From the NCBI GenBank assembly GCA_032716605.1, contig CM064560.1, positions 16,354,845-16,418,844 of the forward strand: DNA of 64,000 bases, in the 5' to 3' direction. Made by a program: the position numbers and the translations under genes. This document shows positions 34,310-45,556 of this stretch, in pieces. The DNA comes from Paralithodes platypus (Eukaryota > Arthropoda > Malacostraca > Decapoda > Lithodidae). Position 1 is the stretch's first letter. Each line of letters starts with the position of its first letter. Below the pieces are notes generated by a model. It saw nothing but the letters and a program-made list of their open reading frames with translations, was not told the origin of the DNA and did no database searches.

Positions 34310-36690
34310 TAGGCAGGCAGACCGTAGTTGTTGTTTTTTTTTCGCCTGGAAGGATTCAATTATCTTTAAAGTTTTTGTTTTATTTGTTTTTGTCTATGTG
34401 GATGATGGAGACAAAAGGCAAAACTGCATGTGACGAGTGCCTCCACCAGTGTTGAAGAAGTGACAGGGCCAAAATCAAGGAATGTTCGAGTCAAAATGCC
34501 TGGACATACGGAGTTTGAAGCAATTTAAGTCATAGGATGAAGGAAAGATGGATTCAGGGGGAGAGTTCCAGAGCTTAGCTGTTGAATAGAAGAAAGATTT
34601 GGAATATCGTTTCACTCTTGGGTTGGAGAGATGCACAGAGTAGGGGTGGGATTCTGTTGCAATATGGGTGCTACGTAATCTACGTAGATTATGTGTTATA
34701 CACAGAGAGCTCTCTAAGGAACACTGATTATTGTAATAGCGATAGAATAGTGAGAGAGATGCAACATTGCAGCAAAGGAATATAGATTGCAGAGAACTGG
34801 TCAGTGGATGAGAGTTAATGAGACAAAAGGCTTTCTTTTCTACTTTGTCTAGAAGTGCTGTGCGAGAGGATCCTCACCACACATGCAAACAATACTCAGT
34901 ACATGAACGCACTGTGCCCCTGTACAGAGCAAGAAGCTGTGCAGGGGTAAAGAAACCCGAGGCAGTTGAGCACGCCAAACTTCTTCAATGTGTCTAGTGG
35001 AATAGAAAAGGTTTCACCGAAGTCCCAAAAGGATGATCAAGAGTTAGTAAGATAGGATAGAAGATCACCAATAGAGCGGCCCCTAAGGAAGCCATACTGA
35101 CGATCTGAAAGTAGATTATGATAAGAGAAATGCTCAAGAAATTTTAAGTAAGAACCGTTTCAAAAACTTTGGAGATGCAAGAAACGAGAGCAAACTTCCA
35201 GCAAGAAGGGAAGACGTTAGAGGAGAGACGGAGACGGAAGAGTTTGCCTAGGCAGGGTGTCAGCACGGAAGAACAGTTTTTGAGTACAACAGGAGGTACA
35301 CTATCCGGACCGTATGCCTTCTTAGTATTAAACCCAGAGAGGGTAGAAAGTACATCTTTAGAAGAGATTAGGATATTAGGCATAAGTAGGAGAGAGAGGG
35401 GGGTGGAGAGGAATATCACCGGAATCATCCAAGGTGGAGTTTCAAGCAAAAGTTTGGGCGAAGAGTTTAGCTTCGTCAGAGGAAAAAGTGATGGTAGTGC
35501 CATCAGAGTGGAAAGGGGAAGGGAGAATCGAGGAATACATTTTTTTGAAGAGGTTTTTGGCTAGATTCCTGAAAGGTAGAGTTAGATAGTTCAGTGAATT
35601 TATTATTGGTGAAAGAGTGTTTGGGGAGTCGAAGAACAGATTTACTTGATTCCGGACAGAAACATATGAAGAATGAGATTCTTTAGTTTGAAGGCGACGG
35701 TGCTGTTTGAAAGCTTCCCCCTTATTGCGGACAGCAGTAGAACAAGAGTGAGTAAACCAAGATTGTTTAGCGTTAGTCTGAGAGGAAGAAGGTGGAAAGT
35801 ATTCCTCCATGTCCGAAAGGATTACCTCGGTAATGCATTCAGCACTCTCCGAGGGTCCCGAGCCATGGAAGCAAAAATAATTCTACGGAAAATCGAAGAA
35901 GTACTGCCGTAGAGCCTCCCAATCAGCAGCGCCAAAGTGCCACAAGAGCCGCCGGCTGGGAGGATCGGGTGGCCGTACTGGAGAGATAGGACAGGTGACA
36001 GATAAATTTATGGTCGGAGGAGCCCAAAGGAGAGAAAAGATTGACAGTATAAGCGGAAGGATTAGAAGTTAGAAAAAAGTCTAGAATGTTGGGCCGATCT
36101 CCGAAGCGATCCGGGATACGGGTGGGTTGCTGAACCGATTGCTCTAGGTCATTTAGGATAGAAAAGTTGTAGGCTTGTTCACCAGGTTGCTCAGTAGAAT
36201 GAGAGGAGAGCCATTGGCAATGGTGAACGTTGAAATCTCCAAAGATGGAGATTTCTGCGAGAGGAGAGATTGATAGGATGTGTTCCACTTTAGCGTTTAG
36301 ATAGTCAAAACATTTGGGAAAGTCAGTAGAGTTATGGGAAAGATAGACAGCAAAGAAGTATTTAGTATGAGAGTGATAGGATAGTTTGAACCATAAAGTT
36401 AAGAATTCAGAGGAGTCTAAACCGGGAACGCAAGAGCAAGTGAGTTTGTTGTGTACGTATATACAACATCCGCCTTTGGCTTTGAAACTAGTATAAAGAT
36501 AGTAGGAGGGTAAAGAGAAGTGTTTGTTGTCAGTAGTCCCAGACAACTGAGTTTCGGTGAGAAAACAAAAATCATGGTTGGCAGAGGAGAGGTGGTGTTC
36601 AACAGAGTAGAACTGAGAGGAAAGGCAACGAATGTTGCAGAAGTTGATAGTGAGAGTGTCAGGCCGTGGTCCGAGACATTTTGATGGGTC
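34310..36690 (-). pseudogene. Decayed non-LTR retrotransposon, RT core deleted
   Basis: Reading on minus, an APE endonuclease begins near 36650 ([24 protein letters not shown]) and continues in 36546-35923 with [12 protein letters not shown] and SPLGSSDH. A linker follows at about 35810-35442. The RT N-terminal part (TKKAYGPDSVPPVVLKNCSS) and, in another frame at about 35110-35050, a DRQYGF block come next. The catalytic region with YADD is absent: sequence jumps from the LSYLT block to a C-terminal region ending near 34560 with LWNSPPE. Multiple frame changes are present. It is related in organisation to, but clearly distinct from, the 13-16 kb element. Confidence 0.8.
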
Positions 36691-36824
36691 GATAAGAAGA
36701 AATGAAGCTTAGATATTGATGATACTAATTATTGGTCAAAACATACTTTGTGCCGAGACATCACTTATTAGCGCACCTGTACCTGGCGTGACGGAACTAA
36801 TAACAATAATGTAGCGTGTGGCGG

Positions 36825-37398
36825 CAAAAAAGGTGGCCACCTGATAGTGCCATTGTCATGGATAATATGTAATGAAAAGGTGGCCACCTGATAGTGCCAT
36901 TGTCATGGATAATATGTAATGAAAAGGTGGCCACCTGATAGTGCCATTGTCATGGATAATATGTAATGAAAAGGTGGCCACCTGATAGTGCCATTGTCAT
37001 GGATAATACGTAATGAAAAGGTGGCCACCTGATAGTGCCATTGTCATGGATAATACGTAATGAAAAGGTGGCCACCTGATAGTGCCATTGTCATGGATAA
37101 TATGTAATGAAAAGGTGGCCACCTGATAGTGCCATTGTCATGGATAATACGTAATGAAAAGGTGGCCACCTGATAGTGCCATTGTCATGGATAATACGTA
37201 ATGAAAAGGTGGCCACCTGATAGTGCCATTGTCATGGATAATACGTAATGAAAAGGTGGCCACCTGATAGTGCCATTGTCATGGATAATACGTAATGAAA
37301 AGGTGGCCACCTGATAGTGCCATTGTCATGGATAATATGTAATGAAAAGGTGGCCACCTGATAGTGCCATTGTCATGGATAATACGTAATGAAAAGGT
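36825..37398. repeat. 47-bp tandem repeat, about 12 units
   Basis: The unit is AAAAGGTGGCCACCTGATAG, TGCCATTGTCATGGATAATA, T/CGTAATG. It includes the palindrome GGTGGCCACC. The main variant is ATATGT versus ATACGT near the unit end. Confidence 0.97.
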
Positions 37399-37839
37399 TT
37401 AAGGTGATGTCAAGCGAACAGTTTTTCCAGCAATTTTAGATGAGCAAATTTTTCCTCAGTTTACTTTCTTATTTTTTCATTGTTTTATTTATTAATATTA
37501 TTGTTTTTATTTTGTTTTTATTTTGTATTTTGTTTTGCATTTTCGGATTGGAATCGATGACTACACTGACTTTATATAATTCCCAGAGACTGAAATATTA
37601 TAAAACTATATTTTAGAATATGCATAACCACAATTGCCTAGCGTATACAAATTGCTAGAAAAAGCGTTTTTGTAACACTACCTTTAGCCCATGATCCCGG
37701 GTGAGAGGCGGTACCACCAGAGAAGGCTTTTATCTATAATTATTCTAATAAGAAGGCATTTTCTTTTATTAATGTGGAGGTGTTATTGTGATATGATAAC
37801 ATTGGTCATTGAGTTTCCATATTACTTCCATATTACTTC
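37399..37839. other. Non-coding interval
   Basis: T-rich, no element recognised; a short direct duplication TTCCATATTAC occurs at about 37815-37840. Confidence 0.4.
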
Positions 37840-38179
37840 TGTCCTTTTCTATCTTTCTCTGGCTTGTATCCATTTGGCCCCATTCAGCCTACTGTTTTAA
37901 GACGTTTATCCCCATCCAGGTGTCAATTTTTTACTGGTGAGCGGCAGCGAGCCAGCATATTTTTTAGTTTTGTTTGACAGCATTTTTCGATAGAAAAATT
38001 TCTCCGGCGAAGCCGGATTTCTTCATATAATGCTGGCTCGCTATCGCTCGCCAGGAAGAAATCGACACCTAGATGGGGATAAACGTCTTAAAATAGTTGG
38101 CTGAATGGGGCCGAATGGATACAAGCCAGAGAAAGAGAGAAAAGGACAGAAATAACAAAAATCAGGTCACCCCCCTTAA
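37840..38179. mobile_element. MITE family B, left end worn
   Basis: TCTTTCTCTGGCTTGTATCC, GCGGCAGCGAGCCAGCATAT, TTTTTCGATAGAAAAAT, CTCCGGCGAAGCCGGA and the right end GGTCACCCCCCTTAA. The left TTAA is not found; similarity begins inside the arm. Confidence 0.8.
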
Positions 38180-38320
38180 GGGAAGGTTTATATTTTATCT
38201 TTGGGACCCACTTCTCCATCTTATTTAGCCCTATTAGTTTTTGAGATGAAACGTTCGCCCCATTAGTTTAGCAGCTTTAAGACAGTTTGCCCATTTCCTT
38301 GTCAATATTAAAAACATTAT
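38176..38320 (+). mobile_element. MITE family A, 5' part, sharing TTAA with family B
   Basis: Begins TTAAGGGAAGG directly on the last TTAA of the family B copy; followed by TTAGCCCTATTAGTTTTTGA, GTTCGCCCCATTAGTTTAGC and CCATTTCCTTGTCAATATTA. Truncated after the third internal repeat. Confidence 0.75.
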
Positions 38321-38374
38321 GCTTGGCTAAAATAAATAGTTTAGGTTCACCAGTCGGGAAGAATAGGATATTCA

Positions 38375-38520
38375 ATATATACACAAAATATAAAGGGTTA
38401 ATTTGTGGTAATATACACACAAAATATAATAGGTTAATTTGTGGTAATATACGCACAAAATATAAAAGGTTAATTTGTGGTAATATACGCACAAAATATA
38501 AAAGGTTAATTTGTGGTAAT
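38375..38520. repeat. 36-bp tandem repeat, about 4 units
   Basis: Unit TTTGTGGTAATATACGCACA then AAATATAAAAGGTTAA. It abuts the truncated family A element. Confidence 0.93.
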
Positions 38521-39689
38521 AATTAAGTAACTGGGCTCAGGTTTTATATGCGAAACTTAAATGTAGACAATAATGAATACACAGGAAATAACTACTGTAT
38601 GCAAATATGTACTAATGGCTTACACAATACTTAAATAATTAATTACACAATCAGGTGATCATGAAATAGTTTTCAAGCCGCTCGATATTAATTATTTATT
38701 TTCAAGAGTGAACGTATAGGTTATGCACAATTCAGGTAACAGAGAATGAGAAGCACTCATTTTCTGTTACCTAAACACGGGTTACTATGACAGATAATAT
38801 TAAAATGCCAGAGACTGCGAATTACGTATGGAAGTCGTGGATGTGGTAAATTAACGTGTAATATTCATTTCTGAATATTATCTTGATCATAAAGTAACCG
38901 AGGATAACACTTGTAATATAAGAATAGATACAAGGACAGCAATTATGTGTATTGTATTCCCAAGTAGAAAGTTAACGAGTTTCAAGAAAGGACTCGAACA
39001 TACGAGACTAATTAAGTGAACGGATTCGTCAGGGATTTTCCGGGTGTACGAGGAGGGCTCATAGATTTGTCTAATATGGCTTTCTTCTACAGCGTAATAT
39101 TCTTGCATGTCATTGGTCTCCGTGGCTGATGATGGGGCAAGTCTCAATCCTTCTCCATGGACTTTAGTCTTGATGGAAGAGTCACAAACCTTCTCCGTTA
39201 TATTTGTATTTTGCAAACGGTTATTGCAGGCTTTGATGTGGCAGTGTTAAGCCTACCTCTGGTAGAGTCAAGACCCCCTCTGACATCTTTTAGCCTGCCT
39301 TTGGTGTCATTAAGCCCACCTGGTAACATCAAGACTCATTGTAACAGCTTCGAGCCTGTCTTAGGTGTCGTCCCTTACACATCTTGGTAGCATTACCTCT
39401 ATCAAACTTAGGATTGCTCCTAGTTCTCTGCTTCATTTAGGTTGTTGGTGTTGAGATCTAGAAGGTCTTTTTGGGCGTAAGATCTCTCTTGGGGGCTGAC
39501 GGTAGCCGTCTGGACGATTGCCACGTGATGTTTGGTTGAGTTCCAGGTAACAAGAGCTTGTTGCGGTATGGGTAGACTGTCTATTGTGCCCTTGTTGGTT
39601 TGGTATCCTGATGGCTGCTACTCTGACTTATTCTTTATTCTCCATTGTTATTGAGTTTGATGGTTTCACATTTATTGTAGCGTGCATCA
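38521..39689. other. Non-coding interval
   Basis: No TIR pair, tandem array or domain found. The 109-aa minus ORF at 38887-39216 is unassigned. Confidence 0.4.
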
Positions 39690-39868
39690 TAAACACCTTT
39701 CGTGCCATTTATGTGTTGATTTTTCCAGGTGAATGATAACGAGCCTGCAATTTAGGAGGGAGACATTTTTCTACCAAAAAATGTAAATGATTATTTCAAA
39801 GGGGGGTCTTGGTTTTTTTTTAAGCTTGATAGAGGTCTAGGGAGCAAAGTAAACCCACCCTCCCTTAC
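39690..39868 (+). mobile_element. MITE family A, right half
   Basis: CACCTTTCGTGCCATTTATG, GAATGATAACGAGCCTGCAA, ACATTTTTCTACCAAAAAAT, AAGCTTGATAGAGGTCTAGG and CCACCCTCCCTTACC. Confidence 0.75.
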
Positions 39869-40021
39869 CTTATTTGCCGTTTATTGAACATTATGCTTAG
39901 CGGCTGAACCCCTTGGATGGTACTGATTCCTGTGATATCGGGATCTTGCCCATCGATTAGTTGCCATCAGGAGGCGTTCACTCCACGCAGAAAACCAAGT
40001 AAACAAAGACGTGGGTAAAGA

Positions 40022-40640
40022 CGTCAGTCAGTCAGTCAGTAGCCAGCCCTTACTCCCACAAGGGGTAGGGAGGATCAGCAAGAGACACAAGAAAGGAAAA
40101 AGAGGTGACAGGAGAAGAACACATATTACAGTTCGCCCACAAAAAGCAAAAACACAAGCATTCAGAAGCACCAATCACTCATCAGCCCCCAAAACTAATG
40201 GCTTTACTTCAGATGTTATACTTCCGGACAAAATCTCTCCACATCAACATCTGGGATAAAGACCTTCCAGGTTTGTCATTTAAAAGGGTCCAGAGACCTC
40301 CATGTATTCTAACATACTTCCTCCACTCATTCCTGTCTTTGTTAATTCTTTTGTTTCAACCAAATCCTTTTCACGCTTTGACACACATTCTGACATCATA
40401 TCATACCAGCTTCTTCTCGGCTTTCCACGCCTTTTTCTTCCTTCTATTTCACTGGCTTTTAAACATTCTTTCTTCAGACATTCTTGTCATATGACCATGC
40501 CATCTGAGAACACTTCCTTCAACCTTTTGCTCTACCGACTTCTTAACTCCACATGCCTCTCTTATCTTCACACTTCTTACTTGTCTATTCTTCGAACTCC
40601 ACACGCATTTTATAGCAAATCCATTGGGCAAACATGTAAA
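40022..40640 (-). pseudogene. 3' fragment of a second RTE-like retrotransposon
   Basis: On minus, the frame from 40631 gives a RT C-terminal tail (VLRWHGHMTRMSEERM), followed in broken frames to about 40280 by a basic GRPRRSW-like stretch. The 3' end carries a (GACT)n tail, seen as GTCAGTCAGTCAGTC at 40024-40040. The domain layout is as in the 30.3-32.1 kb element but the sequence differs. Confidence 0.6.
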
Positions 40641-41181
40641 TAGAGAATTATTAAAAAGAAGGGGGGGGGGGGGGGGAGTAGTTTGTTCTAGTGATGGAGA
40701 GGATGGTAGCCTGGTCCCTCCCTAGCCAAGCTGCTCAACTATCAGCTTGTGTTAGCCTACAAATATTCTCACCAGTGTATCTGCGTATGTACTATGGGAG
40801 GAACTCTGGTACCTCACAGTCATAAAAGGTTGCATGTGACCTCGTAGTTAAAGTAGATATCGCATTGTACTGTACCTAGGTTAAAAAAACTCTGCAGATT
40901 TTCAGTCTTACGGCTGCAAGTTAGCAAATAACCACCAAATATTAATACAAACTAAACACAAGCACATGCACGCACACACACACACACCATGAACCCAAGT
41001 GTAATGCAAGGCCGTAGTATATAGAGCCTGGTGACAGCTTTATGTCCGGGGGGGGAGAGAGAGAGAGAGAGAGGGGAGAGAATTGATAGATTATTACTGT
41101 ATGACTGTGTATATAAATGTACGTGTATGCATAAGTGTGCATTTTTATGTGTGTGTGCTCGCTTTATGTGCGTATTAATGG

Positions 41182-41183
<2 letters not shown>
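40641..41183. other. Non-coding interval with simple repeats
   Basis: G run at about 40662-40677, CA at about 40972-40987, GA at about 41055-41073. No gene. Confidence 0.5.

Positions 41184-41260
<77 letters not shown>
41184..41260. repeat. (TA)n microsatellite
   Basis: Pure TA run of about 38 units. Overlapping YI-repeat ORFs are artefacts. Confidence 0.97.
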
Positions 41261-41263
<3 letters not shown>

Positions 41264-41590
41264 TTCAACAATAAATGCAGACTTTCACTAATCTACAAAG
41301 TTTGTATATTTCGTTAGGCACCACACACACTCACACATTACATGCCACCTCGCGTATTTACTGCCTCAATGAAGCCTTAGCTTATATGTTTACCTTTTCA
41401 GTATTCGAGGACGCATTTTCCATTAATTCTGGCTAAAATTGGAAGATTTTCTCAGCTTCGGAAGGCCCTCGGTAAATGCACTGGGTAAAGTATGTGTCAA
41501 TTAACCATCTGAATAATCTCTGACTCTCCATTCTAATCTGAAAAATGTGTACTGATAACCAAAATTAAAGGACGGAAGGGGTCCTCTTAT
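41261..41590. other. Non-coding interval
   Basis: Nothing recognised. Confidence 0.4.
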
Positions 41591-41874
41591 GAAAACACCC
41601 CCTGGACCACCTTTGGAGATACATTTGTACATGTTATGGTTGAAAAAATTGCCAGCCGAAGAAAGGTTCCTCAAATAAATACAGGCTTGCTATCACTCGC
41701 CAGGAAGAAATCGACACTTAAATATCACGAAAGGTTCTAATAATGACAACGAAATGGGCTGAAAGTTTTGAAAATCGCTAAACTAGTGGAACGAACGTCT
41801 TAAGATCTCAAAACGAATGGGGCTAAACATAAGGGAGGAGAGTATCTAGAATAAAATAAGCACCTCCCCCTTAA
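41591..41874 (-). mobile_element. MITE family A, reverse copy
   Basis: AAAACACCCCCTGGACC, CAGGCTTGCTATCACTCGCC, GAAATCGACACTTAAATATC, CGAACGTCTTAAGATCTCAA, GGGGCTAAACATAAGGG and the end CACCTCCCCCTTAA. Confidence 0.8.
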
Positions 41875-41916
41875 CCTAACTCTATCCTACCCTAACCTAG
41901 CCTAGGGCATTTGGGA

Positions 41917-42135
41917 CTATACTAAGTTTCTTTTCAACTGACGGTAAATTGCAAAGTTCCCATCAAGATTTGTCAGTAATTTGGAAGATTTTGTAGTGAT
42001 ATATGGTGCAAATTATATAAACTTGGCACTAATATGAAGCAGACACAAGGTAGTTTCTTATTTTTCCATTAGTTATCGAGAAATGAGTTGCTAATGAATT
42101 CAATTAACCGTCAGATGAAATGAAACCGAGTATAG
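41917..42135. mobile_element. CTATAC MITE, family 1
   Basis: Starts CTATACTAAGTTTCTTTTCA then ACTGACGGTAAATTG; ends AACCGTCAGATGAAATGAAA then CCGAGTATAG. 219 bp. It matches 59618-59830, largely in opposite internal orientation. Confidence 0.75.
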
Positions 42136-42142
42136 GGCCGTT

Positions 42143-42781
42143 TTGGTAGTGTCAGAGCAGAAGGGTGGTCATTTTGTTGTGCTGTTATCATGTATATATA
42201 GTTTTCACAGACAGATATACAAACAGATAGGAAATAAATATTATCGGAAAAGAATCCAGGAAGAGCACATATCTTTGATAGAAGAACCAGGATCAAAGTA
42301 CCTCGGACATATCGCAGTTCACACAGGTTCTGCAAAAGCAATTTCTGATGGTATCTCACAATTTATGGAAACTAACAAGATCCAACAAAGTGACATTCTA
42401 GCTTTAGGTTGTGATGGTACCGCTGTTAACACAGGACCAAAAGGAGGTGTCATTAGACTTTTAGAACTGAAACTAAACAAGCCACTGCATTGGTTTGTAT
42501 GTCAATTACATGCCAATGAGCTTCCTCTTCGCCATCTAATTAAAAAACTCGATGGAAAAACAGGAGGACCTAGAGGATTTGTTGGAGAAATTGGTAAAAG
42601 ACTTGAAGGATGTGAAAACCTGAGCATCGTAAGATTTGAGCGAATTCCGTCTGATTCACCATTTATAAACAGAGAAGAGCCAAGTACAGATCAAAAATAC
42701 ATGTATGACATTCATTTGCTATGGGGCACCTGCAATATATTGCAATTAATGTTATCTTGTTCTCCATCTCATTGCAGTTAA
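42143..42781 (+). pseudogene. Unassigned conserved-looking protein fragment (TE-like)
   Basis: A 212-codon frame opening with TTG, not ATG. The convincing part starts after a plausible splice acceptor (TTTTCACAG at 42202-42210). It has LGCDGTAVNTGPKGGVIRLL (about residues 87-106), then LHWFVCQLHANELPLRHL and a GPRGFVGEIGKRL segment, and ends with TDQKYMYDIH. The spaced Asp, Cys and His residues and the wording resemble RNase H-fold transposase-like proteins known to me only as uncharacterised families; I do not assign a superfamily. After YDIH the sequence turns into a GGGGCACCT repeat also found downstream, so the C-terminus is broken or spliced. Confidence 0.45.
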
Positions 42782-42884
42782 AATATATATATTTGTTTTG
42801 CTCTTAGAAGTGTAAAATAGCTTTAAAAATGTCTTTAATAAAATGTGTTTAATAATCCAATATTTAGCTTATTTTTAAAATTGA

Positions 42885-43170
42885 TTTTTCTTTGGGGCAC
42901 CTCAAGATATTAACTTAGGTGCATACAATTTTAATATGTGTCTTTTGCCAGCACATAGCATCATATTGTCACTATTGGCAATCATATTTTGAAAACAAAA
43001 GTGCAAAATTAAATAATCTTTCATTTGGCATATTTTAAAAACTTAATTTTCTTTGGGGCACCTCAAAATATTAACTTTGGCGAACGAAATTTTAACATAG
43101 GTCTTTTGACACCACATAGCATCATATTTTCACTATTGGCAAGCATATTTTGAAAAAAAGTGCATAACCA
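42885..43170. repeat. 161-bp direct duplication, two copies
   Basis: The block TTTCTTTGGGGCACCTCA...GCATATTTTGAAAA occurs at about 42887 and again at about 43048 with around 10 percent difference. A shorter, more diverged start (TATGGGGCACCTGCAATAT) is at 42720 inside the preceding frame. Confidence 0.85.
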
Positions 43171-43844
43171 TAATATTGCACTCCACCCTGGGACTCCACA
43201 CCCGACTGAGGCCTACAGCATACCGACTGCCTGCAGGCCGATAACTGAGAATATGGCCATGTGGGATGTGCAGACTCAAAAAAACTTGTTTTACGCACCA
43301 CGCCCGTGCAAAAAGGCAACGGCGTATCCTCTCCAGGGTTAACCCACAATAATCTCAGTATAACTCCATTTATTGGTCACCAATTATTTTGACATATTTG
43401 AAGACAGATATGGAATCTATATGCTCTAAGCATCATATTAAAATTAGTTTCAACCCTCGGCAAAACCTATTAAAAAAAACGGTAACAACATGTCTACCTA
43501 CCGTAAAACGGTTGTCAATACTCTCTTATAGACGGCGCGGCTTTCAGCGACGCCATTTTTTCGTGAACTGGAGAGCTCTATCCTTCAACTTTTGTAATAC
43601 TATCACGCCATCTGCCAATCCTCATTGGAAATACTGAGTTTCATTTCCTAACTCCTGCGCAATACGTCACGAGACACTTCTGGATTCTTATTGGGGTTTT
43701 TTTCTGACCACGTCATTAAACTCATAGATTCCGTCACGCATACAACCAGCAACCTATCAGGTGAGTTTATTGACCTTGATTACATCATTGCACTGAACCA
43801 ATCACAGCTACACACCTTCATTTAAGTCTCTCCTCACTTTAGTC

Positions 43845-44186
43845 ATGGACGCCGCTTGTAATGGTTGTTCACCCCTCCCACATTCAGTGATTATTGACAC
43901 TACAAGGAACAATAGTGCAGCCCTTAAGGTTTTTACTGACCATGGTTGTTTGCCTACCTCTGTTTCCTGCAAACTCTGCTCAAACGAATGTTACTATTAT
44001 GAACCGGCAGACCAGTGGCGATGCGGTCATTATTGGTTTTTAAATAAAACCACTACTCGTCGTAACTCCTCGTCGAAAACGTGGACGCATCTCTTCCTCA
44101 CCTACTCCCTCCACATCTCAATATGGTATGCAATTACGCTTTCTTATTTTCGCGGGTTTAAAAACGGCGAAAACAAATTTATTTAA
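43845..44186 (+). pseudogene. N-terminal fragment of an ISXO2/Merlin-like transposase
   Basis: 113 codons from an ATG. Residues about 40-70 read CKLCSNECYYYEPADQWRC then GHYWFLNKTTTRR, followed by a SSSKTWTHLFL.YSLHISIWYAI region. A CxxC plus WRC zinc-binding pair followed by a basic stretch and a hydrophobic YSL...W segment is the N-terminal layout of IS1016/ISXO2-type (Merlin) transposases. The DDE catalytic part is missing, as the frame ends before it and is followed by TTAGG-rich DNA. The assignment is by motif layout only. Confidence 0.4.
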
Positions 44187-44450
44187 GCAAAACTTGGCTC
44201 GTGTTTTAAGGTATTTCCGTAATTGTTTAATCGAAGTACTTTTTTTTTTGTCTAGTTATTAAAAACGTATTCTATGGTGTATTATATGATATATAGAAGC
44301 AATATAACTGTTCAAATGACCTGGTAAGTGTATATTAAACCAAATACAAAACTTTGAATAATGAGGTAAGAGATATGTGTTTTTTATCACTTTTCATCCC
44401 AAGACCAGCGGGGGTCTGGGGGCAGCAGCCCCCAGGATGCCCAGGTTACC

Positions 44451-44528
44451 TTAGGTTAGGTTAGGTTAGGTTAGGTTAGGTTAGGTTAGGTTAGGTTAGG
44501 TTAGGTTAGGTTAGGTTAGGTTAGGTTA
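44451..44528. repeat. Interstitial TTAGG array, about 15 units
   Basis: Perfect TTAGG repeats, the arthropod telomeric motif. It is embedded in the element at 43348-45556 immediately after a GC box, not at a chromosome end. Confidence 0.97.
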
Positions 44529-44832
44529 ATGACCAGCTATGTAAATACAGTAGTGAACATTTGGTTTAGTCTGTGCTCAAAAATCCATTTTCTTTAGAAG
44601 GCCATACACTAAACAATTACCCCCTTTTCACAGACAAATACACAAACAATCTGTCAAAGATGCAAATAGCGGGGGTGTGGGGGCGGCAGCCCCCACCCAT
44701 AATACTAGGATAGGTTAGGTAAGGTTGTTAGGTTAGGCTAATGTCCTTTCAAAGGGGTATAGGCTTGTAAACACTATGATAGCTTAACATGAGCCAAAAA
44801 TCGAAATTAGGTTAGTGTAATTTGTTTACTCT

Positions 44833-45270
44833 TAAAACTCGCAAAATCTGAGACAATTTTCCCAAAACATGGCTCGGGTTTTATGGCTTTGCAATTTCGG
44901 GAAACCTGAGCCAAATTTCTAAATGAGGTTACTGTCATTTGTTTGTCTACAAACTCGCAAAATCCGAGCCAGCTTTGGCCAAAACCTGGCTCGGGTTTTC
45001 CAAAATTTGGGTTTTATGGCTTTGCAATTTTGGGAAACCTGAGCCAAATTTCTAAATAAGGTTACTGTCATTTGTTTGTTTACAAACTCGCAAAATCCGA
45101 GCCAGCTTTGGCCAAAACCTGGCTCGGGTTTTCCAAAATTCGGGTTTTATGGCTTTGCAATTTTGGGAAACCTGAGCCAAATTTCTAAATGAGGTTACTG
45201 TCATTTTGTTGTCTACAAACTCGCAAAATCCGAGCCAGCTTTGACCAAAACTTGGCTCGGGTTTTCGAAA
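44833..45270. repeat. 133-bp tandem repeat, about 3 units
   Basis: Landmark GAAACCTGAGCCAAATTTCT recurs at 44901, 45034 and 45167. Each unit also has CTCGCAAAATCCGAGCCAGC and CCTGGCTCGGGTTTTCC, so inverted GAGCC/GGCTC pairs occur inside every unit. Confidence 0.9.
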
Positions 45271-45556
45271 TATTGGGTTTTAGACCTTTGAAATACCTTC
45301 AAACCCGAGCCAAGTTTTGCTTGAATACGTTTGTATCGCCGTTTTACGCATTTAACCCCTCATTTTCCCTGTACTTCATAGCCCTCCCCACTATCGGGCG
45401 GCGTGTCTTAAGATCGTTGTATAATGGGGAAAACGGTTTCGCCGAGGGTTCTAATTATTTCTAAACACTATATATTGATGAAAACTAACAGGGAAAAATA
45501 AAAAAATCCATGGGAAAATTGGTGACCAATAAATGGAGTTTTTCCATAATCTCTCT

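Larger units (their letters stand above)
43348..45556. mobile_element. TTAGG-bearing DNA element with short TIRs
   Basis: The left end has ATAACTCCATTTATTGGTCA then CCAATT; the right end in reverse complement has AAACTCCATTTATTGGTCAC then CAATTTTCCC, giving an inverted match of about 35 bp. Inside are a Merlin-like ORF (43845-44186), two GC boxes (GGGGGCAGCAGCCCCC, GGGGGCGGCAGCCCCC), a TTAGG array and three 133-bp repeats. The GC box/TTAGG/GAGCCAAGTTTTG modules recur at 55882-57080. Confidence 0.6.

Noticed and set aside
35169..35564. Plus-strand 131-codon ORF
   Set aside because: Antisense to the decayed non-LTR element on minus, whose RT and endonuclease motifs explain the region.
44451..44528. 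Chromosome end
   Set aside because: The TTAGG run is short, flanked by kilobases of other DNA, and part of a repeated module.
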